DNA of 64,000 nucleotides from NCBI RefSeq assembly GCF_044751345.1, contig NZ_JBIWXY010000001.1:496001-560000 (forward strand), given 5' to 3'. The position numbers and the translations under genes are program-made. This DNA is from Methylobacillus methanolivorans (GTDB lineage Bacteria; Pseudomonadota; Gammaproteobacteria; Burkholderiales; Methylophilaceae). This document shows, one piece after another, positions 60,926-64,000 of the stretch (positions within the stretch are counted from its first letter, which is position 1; every line of letters starts with the position of its first letter). Under the pieces are notes generated by a model that was not told where the DNA came from, made no database searches, and saw only the letters and a program-made list of their open reading frames with translations.

Positions 60926-61600
60926 TTAGCGTTGACATTCGGGTGTTGGAGCAGAGGTTGGGGTATCAATGATCGGCAAAATATCTGAGAACTGCTCATG
61001 CAGCGCTCTGACGATTGGCATGCAGTGAGGATGTGTAGATAACGTGATGAGTTGAAGGTTGAGGGCGCTGATCGCATTTGCGTTTCTGACAACATCATGG
61101 ATCAATTGAACCGGATACCCAGCCTGACCTCGACTCAACGGGTGGATGCCGCTATGCACAAAGCTACACATGGCTTTCCAGGTCACGGCTTTATATTGTT
61201 GCAATTGCTGCACAATATGCCGAGGTGATGATGGATGGCTTTCGAGTTCTTTGAGCATTTCCGTCATTCCCAAGCCTTCGTTGGCTCGTTTGGCGGCATC
61301 GTGCGTTAACGGCTCTGCCAGCTTCTCCACCCAGCTATCTGATGCAGCATGCAACAGCCAGATGCCTGTCACCAAGCTCTCGAACTGAACGCGCAACAAA
61401 GCAATGCCTGATGGAATGAATTCATCGGCGATGAGTCCCAATGCAGCCACAGAGTGCTCTATGGTCAAGTAACCAGCCTGTAACACCAATTTCAGCCTGC
61501 GATCATCAGGCTCATCAAGTTGGTTGGCATGCTCAATGATGGCCTGCTGAAACGCTTGGGAGCGTTGAATCAGCCCTGCAAGTTGATGTTGATGGATCAT
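60926..61600 (-). CDS. Unrecognised helical protein, possibly DUF6988-like
   Basis: 224 residues from the ATG at 61600; a TTG at 61618 extends it by six. Nearly all alpha-helical by composition, with blocks LVLQAGYLTIEHSVAALGLI, GIALLRVQFESLVTGIWLLH and AMCSFVHSGIHPLSRGQAGY. The pattern 'R-x-x-(F/L)E ... G-x-W-(L)-x-H-A' followed by 'F-x-H-x-G' is shared by small helical proteins found in genomic islands; the DUF6988 link is from memory and weak. It is tail-to-tail with the integrase, the stops being adjacent. Confidence 0.6.
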   Translation of the reverse strand: MIHQHQLAGLIQRSQAFQQAIIEHANQLDEPDDRRLKLVLQAGYLTIEHSVAALGLIADEFIPSGIALLRVQFESLVTGIWLLHAASDSWVEKLAEPLTHDAAKRANEGLGMTEMLKELESHPSSPRHIVQQLQQYKAVTWKAMCSFVHSGIHPLSRGQAGYPVQLIHDVVRNANAISALNLQLITLSTHPHCMPIVRALHEQFSDILPIIDTPTSAPTPECQR

Positions 61601-61713
61601 AGACCACGCGCTTATCAATCAAACGAACAGAATATACTGTCAATCCTTCACGCAGTCGAATAGCTAAAGAACCCCGGGCCGAAACCCGGGGATGAGAATG
61701 CCAGATACAAATA

Positions 61714-61767
61714 CCTGTTACCAATAGTTGCCTGTTACCAATAGTGGAGTTACCCACTATTGGTAAC
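61714..61767. repeat. Iteron-like tandem and inverted repeat of CCTGTTACCAATAGT
   Basis: CCTGTTACCAATAGT occurs at 61714-61728 and again at 61731-61745 (17-bp period). GTTACCAATAGTGG (61734-61747) is then mirrored by CCACTATTGGTAAC (61754-61767). So three copies of one site lie within 54 bp, two direct and one inverted. This looks like a protein-binding array. Confidence 0.7.
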
Positions 61768-62662
61768 TTGGACGCAGCCCTTGGGATGATGAGAACGCCA
61801 ATTCCCACCACCTGGTACTACTCACACCTTTTACATTGGTCACACCCGCCAGGGTGATTCCAACTGACCATCGATACGGAAGCCAATCCGTTTTGACGTC
61901 TCACTGCTACCTGCCGTCTTTCTTGTCAGGGTTGCACCTGTGCGCATGCGGATTCGGTCAAATCCCCGTCATGCGCTTTGGTCTTGCGACCGCTCAATAC
62001 TCAACAACGCTCCCCCTCTTGCCAGCACTTTGATCGGTGCTCCGGCTGCTACGACTGGTGCCACCCAGCCGCCGTCAAGAGGTTCCCACGTTAGATACTT
62101 GCTACTGCGGTCATACACGCCACCGTCTCGTTAAACAGGCTAGAGAGTATCTCTCTTTCATTGCAGATTTCGGCGCGGGCGAGACTCCAAAGTCCCTGCG
62201 CTTACTCACCTGTTAACTTCCAACTTTGACCATCCAGCGACTGCTGCGCTGAACAATGGCTTGCATGCCTCCACTTCGCACCGACTCCCTGGTTCACAGG
62301 ATCAGGTGCTTTTGCCGCTTAAGCTGTTCGCCGACCTCAGAGACTTGCGTCCCTGAGTGCCGCAAAACCAGGACTTCTCCCGTTTTGCTCACTTGATCAC
62401 TCAAGTGCTGACGCCCTCGGTTGTGGCACAGGTAATACCTTTTCAGGCACCCCCTGGGGAAGGCTTTGGAGATCGCTTGCGCGCGCTCCATACTTCCTTT
62501 CGCTCGTATCAGGGTGACTCCAGTCGCCTGGAGGCCCGTTTCCGTGTCGCCCAATCTCAGCCTATGGAGGCTGCGGATTAGGTCGAATCAGGGGCGTTAC
62601 CCCCTGAAGCGCCCGTTGCAGCCGCGCCAGCCCCATTACGGGCACGCGGCTACGGGTAACGT

Positions 62663-62690
62663 CAGTATCAGGGTGGCAACCCTGATACTG
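62663..62690. repeat. 12-bp perfect hairpin in the gene-poor region
   Basis: CAGTATCAGGGT (62663-62674), loop GGCA, ACCCTGATACTG (62679-62690). No T run follows, so it is not a standard intrinsic terminator. Confidence 0.65.
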
Positions 62691-62915
62691 GTAGACGTTT
62701 ATCGATCTCGAAGAGAGTGTGTTGGCGCACATCTCTCTTCTCAACCGATAACACAAATGGCGGATTCGATGATGGCGGTACACAACGATAAACTTCGCTT
62801 GTTTTATTGGACCTATTAGGTATAGCTACCATGTTGGCGGAATTCGGCTGGGGAGGTGATTTTTTTTGCAGTGGGGGTGCCATGGGGAGGCGGTGATCGG
62901 GGCGTGCGCCATGTG

Positions 62916-63044
62916 CCCGATGGCTGTCCACGGTGGACAGCCATCGGGAGTTGAGTGTCTGTTGTATGGAATCTCTAGTAGTGTGCTTCGCACTTTACTT
63001 TTGTGTGCTGTTAGCACACTACTGCTGCAAGGCCCCCTTGCAGC
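62916..63044. repeat. Cluster of perfect palindromes upstream of the 63165 gene
   Basis: 62916-62948 is a 16-bp inverted repeat around a single G (CCCGATGGCTGTCCAC and its complement). 63003-63019 is GTGTGCT/AGCACAC over GTT. 63024-63044 is GCTGCAAGG/CCTTGCAGC over CCC. GTGC-TTC-GCAC at 62983-62993 is a weaker fourth. They end about 120 bp before the next gene. Confidence 0.7.
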
Positions 63045-63164
63045 GCTTCACCATGCCTTGCGTAGTGATTTTTTTGCTGGGTTTTAAGCGATCTGTATTG
63101 ATCTCATTCGTTCATCCGATCTCGTCTCTATACATCAGACATTGATTGATTTGGAGGTTGTCTG

Positions 63165-63950
63165 ATGCTATTGCTGGAGCGTATTCCTGAAGGTCGTTCT
63201 TATGTCCGTATCGCCTGCAGCAAGAGTGCGACGATGCGGTTGATGCTGGAAACGGTGCAACGAGGTAGCCGCTATTGGACGAGTGGTATCGTGGCGCTGG
63301 AGAAGGCGGAGGCACTGGCCAACAAGTTTGCTGCGTTATATGGCACGGATATGCCACAGCACACACGCACCCGACGCAAAGCCAAAGGCTTAGCCAATGC
63401 CACGCTGATCATGTATCCGCAGGATAACCAGCACATCACTCATCTGTTGTGGTGGCTGTTGGTCACCCCTGGGGAAGGATTGGTCAATACCAGGGAGCAA
63501 CTCCAGGATGCGCGCAATAAACGCCAGCGGCTGCAGTGGGAGGATCAATATGTGTTGCTGCACAAGCAACATAGCCAGAACACGGGTGGTGGCAGGCACT
63601 GGACCTGGGAATGCACGCAGGCGCGTTACGATAGCTTGCTCACGGGGATGCTGGCCTTGAGTCGTGGATCAGGCAATACCAGGTCCGAACGAACTGATGA
63701 TCTAGCACTCCTGATTCAGCAGATCTGGAAGATGCCTGGGTTCCATGGTGTCCGGATGCAGCAGATGGCACTGATTCGGGCTGGACGGGAGACCTGGAAC
63801 AGAACGCACCAGGCACCTTATGGAGGCTGGCCGCAAGCTGCGCCTGCCTATCTCGACAAGCGCTTGCCGGTGTATCACAGGCCGACGGTGTTGAGGTTGG
63901 ATCAGCTGGGGAAGAGTGGAATTCGAAAAGTAAACAGACGATCTGTTTGA
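63165..63950 (+). CDS. Unrecognised 261-residue protein of the integrated element
   Basis: Start ATG at 63165 with GGAGG seven bases upstream. The first 60 residues (MLLLERIPEGRSYVRIACSK, then RLMLETVQRGSRYWTSGIVA) look like a small alpha/beta domain. The middle contains HITHLLWWLLVTPGEGLVNT and a Gln/Arg-rich helix (QLQDARNKRQRLQWEDQY). Later DDLALLIQQIWKMPGFHGVR resembles part of a helical domain seen in plasmid and ICE replication or accessory proteins, but I could not place it. It is rich in Arg and Trp, pI clearly basic, so nucleic-acid binding is plausible. Confidence 0.7.
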   Translation: MLLLERIPEGRSYVRIACSKSATMRLMLETVQRGSRYWTSGIVALEKAEALANKFAALYGTDMPQHTRTRRKAKGLANATLIMYPQDNQHITHLLWWLLVTPGEGLVNTREQLQDARNKRQRLQWEDQYVLLHKQHSQNTGGGRHWTWECTQARYDSLLTGMLALSRGSGNTRSERTDDLALLIQQIWKMPGFHGVRMQQMALIRAGRETWNRTHQAPYGGWPQAAPAYLDKRLPVYHRPTVLRLDQLGKSGIRKVNRRSV

Positions 63951-63959
63951 GGGGTGACT

Positions 63960-63995
63960 ATGTACCAGCCGCTGTTAGAAGGCATAAAGACCTAA
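63960..63995 (+). CDS. 11-residue leader-like peptide overlapping a possible next start
   Basis: MYQPLLEGIKT, with GAGGGG five bases before the ATG. Its TAA overlaps an ATG (TAATG, ATG at 63995) that would begin the next gene beyond the window. The arrangement suggests translational coupling. It may equally be a chance frame, since the window ends here. Confidence 0.3.
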   Translation: MYQPLLEGIKT

Positions 63996-64000
63996 TGACC

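Larger units (their letters stand above)
61601..63164. other. 1.5-kb gene-poor region rich in inverted repeats
   Basis: No reading frame here has a good start, protein-like composition or a recognisable motif on either strand; the longest are about 90-117 codons of low-complexity Arg/Pro/Ser type. It contains perfect inverted repeats at 61672-61691, 61734-61767, 62663-62690, 62916-62948, 63003-63019 and 63024-63044, plus a 17-bp tandem repeat at 61714. It may hold an origin of transfer, replication iterons, partition sites or non-coding RNAs. Confidence 0.5.
59189..64000. mobile_element. Left end of an integrated element at tRNA-Ser
   Basis: An intact tyrosine integrase gene starts 109 bp behind the tRNA. 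After it come an unrecognised gene on the other strand, 1.5 kb of gene-poor DNA with many inverted repeats, and an unrecognised 261-codon gene. The housekeeping order stops at radA/tRNA-Ser. The right boundary and any conjugation or phage genes are beyond the window, so the type of element (ICE, prophage or island) cannot be told. Confidence 0.75.

Noticed and set aside
61836..62819. Short plus- and minus-strand frames of 64-117 codons in the gene-poor region
   Set aside because: No Shine-Dalgarno, overlapping frames of low complexity, no motif; inverted repeats run through them.

Overview
The window looks like a betaproteobacterial chromosome, probably a methylotroph of the Methylophilaceae (Methylobacillus/Methylovorus-like). 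That placement is inference. It rests on gene order and protein style: rpsF-priB-rpsR-rplI-dnaB-alr-radA, rluC-HAD-Rieske-sppA, a cyoABCDE quinol oxidase, a RelA-type synthetase, a large arginine/alanine-rich RNase E and a moderate GC content. No rRNA gene, CRISPR array or insertion sequence was found. Two tRNA genes are present, Leu(UAA) and Ser(GGA), and both flank integrated DNA.

Layout. 1-4.6 kb: 5' part of gdhA, srkA, a cupin, a small zinc-free L36 paralogue under a Zur-like operator, an MFS exporter and two small stress/exported proteins. 4.6-9.8 kb: cyoABCDE on the minus strand, preceded by an unusually structured leader. 9.8-11 kb: ecotin, a 31-residue membrane peptide and a small periplasmic protein. 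11.3-18.6 kb: relA, an alkylation-repair cluster (alkA divergent from ada-like/alkB), a glutamine amidotransferase, a GNAT acetyltransferase, a HAD protein and a lipoprotein. 18.7-26.3 kb: a five-gene tripartite RND efflux operon ending in its two-component system.

26.5-31.0 kb: tRNA-Leu, then a small AT-rich island bounded by a 55-bp copy of the tRNA 3' half. The island carries a decayed integrase, a membrane protein and a coupled two-gene unit (SF1 helicase plus a DUF2290-like protein) that is a candidate defence system. 31.1-40.6 kb: a lipoprotein, a DUF2059 protein, an unknown membrane protein and a phage-like repressor gene. The repressor gene is divergent from a Ner-like DNA-binding/GGDEF/EAL fusion, which is followed by a 1631-residue autotransporter. 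40.6-59 kb: housekeeping genes aspartate aminotransferase, trypsin-like protease, uvrB, rne, rluC, HAD phosphatase, Rieske protein, sppA, pgi, the ribosomal rpsF operon, dnaB, alr and radA.

59.1-64 kb: tRNA-Ser followed by an intact tyrosine integrase, the left end of a second integrated element that runs off the window. It holds a 1.5-kb gene-poor stretch with several perfect inverted repeats and then an unrecognised 261-codon gene.

The most interesting items are the helicase/DUF2290 pair, the phage-switch-like repressor/Ner-GGDEF-EAL module beside an adhesin, the five-hairpin cyo leader, and the palindrome-rich left end of the tRNA-Ser element. All family assignments were made by reading motifs; no database search was run.
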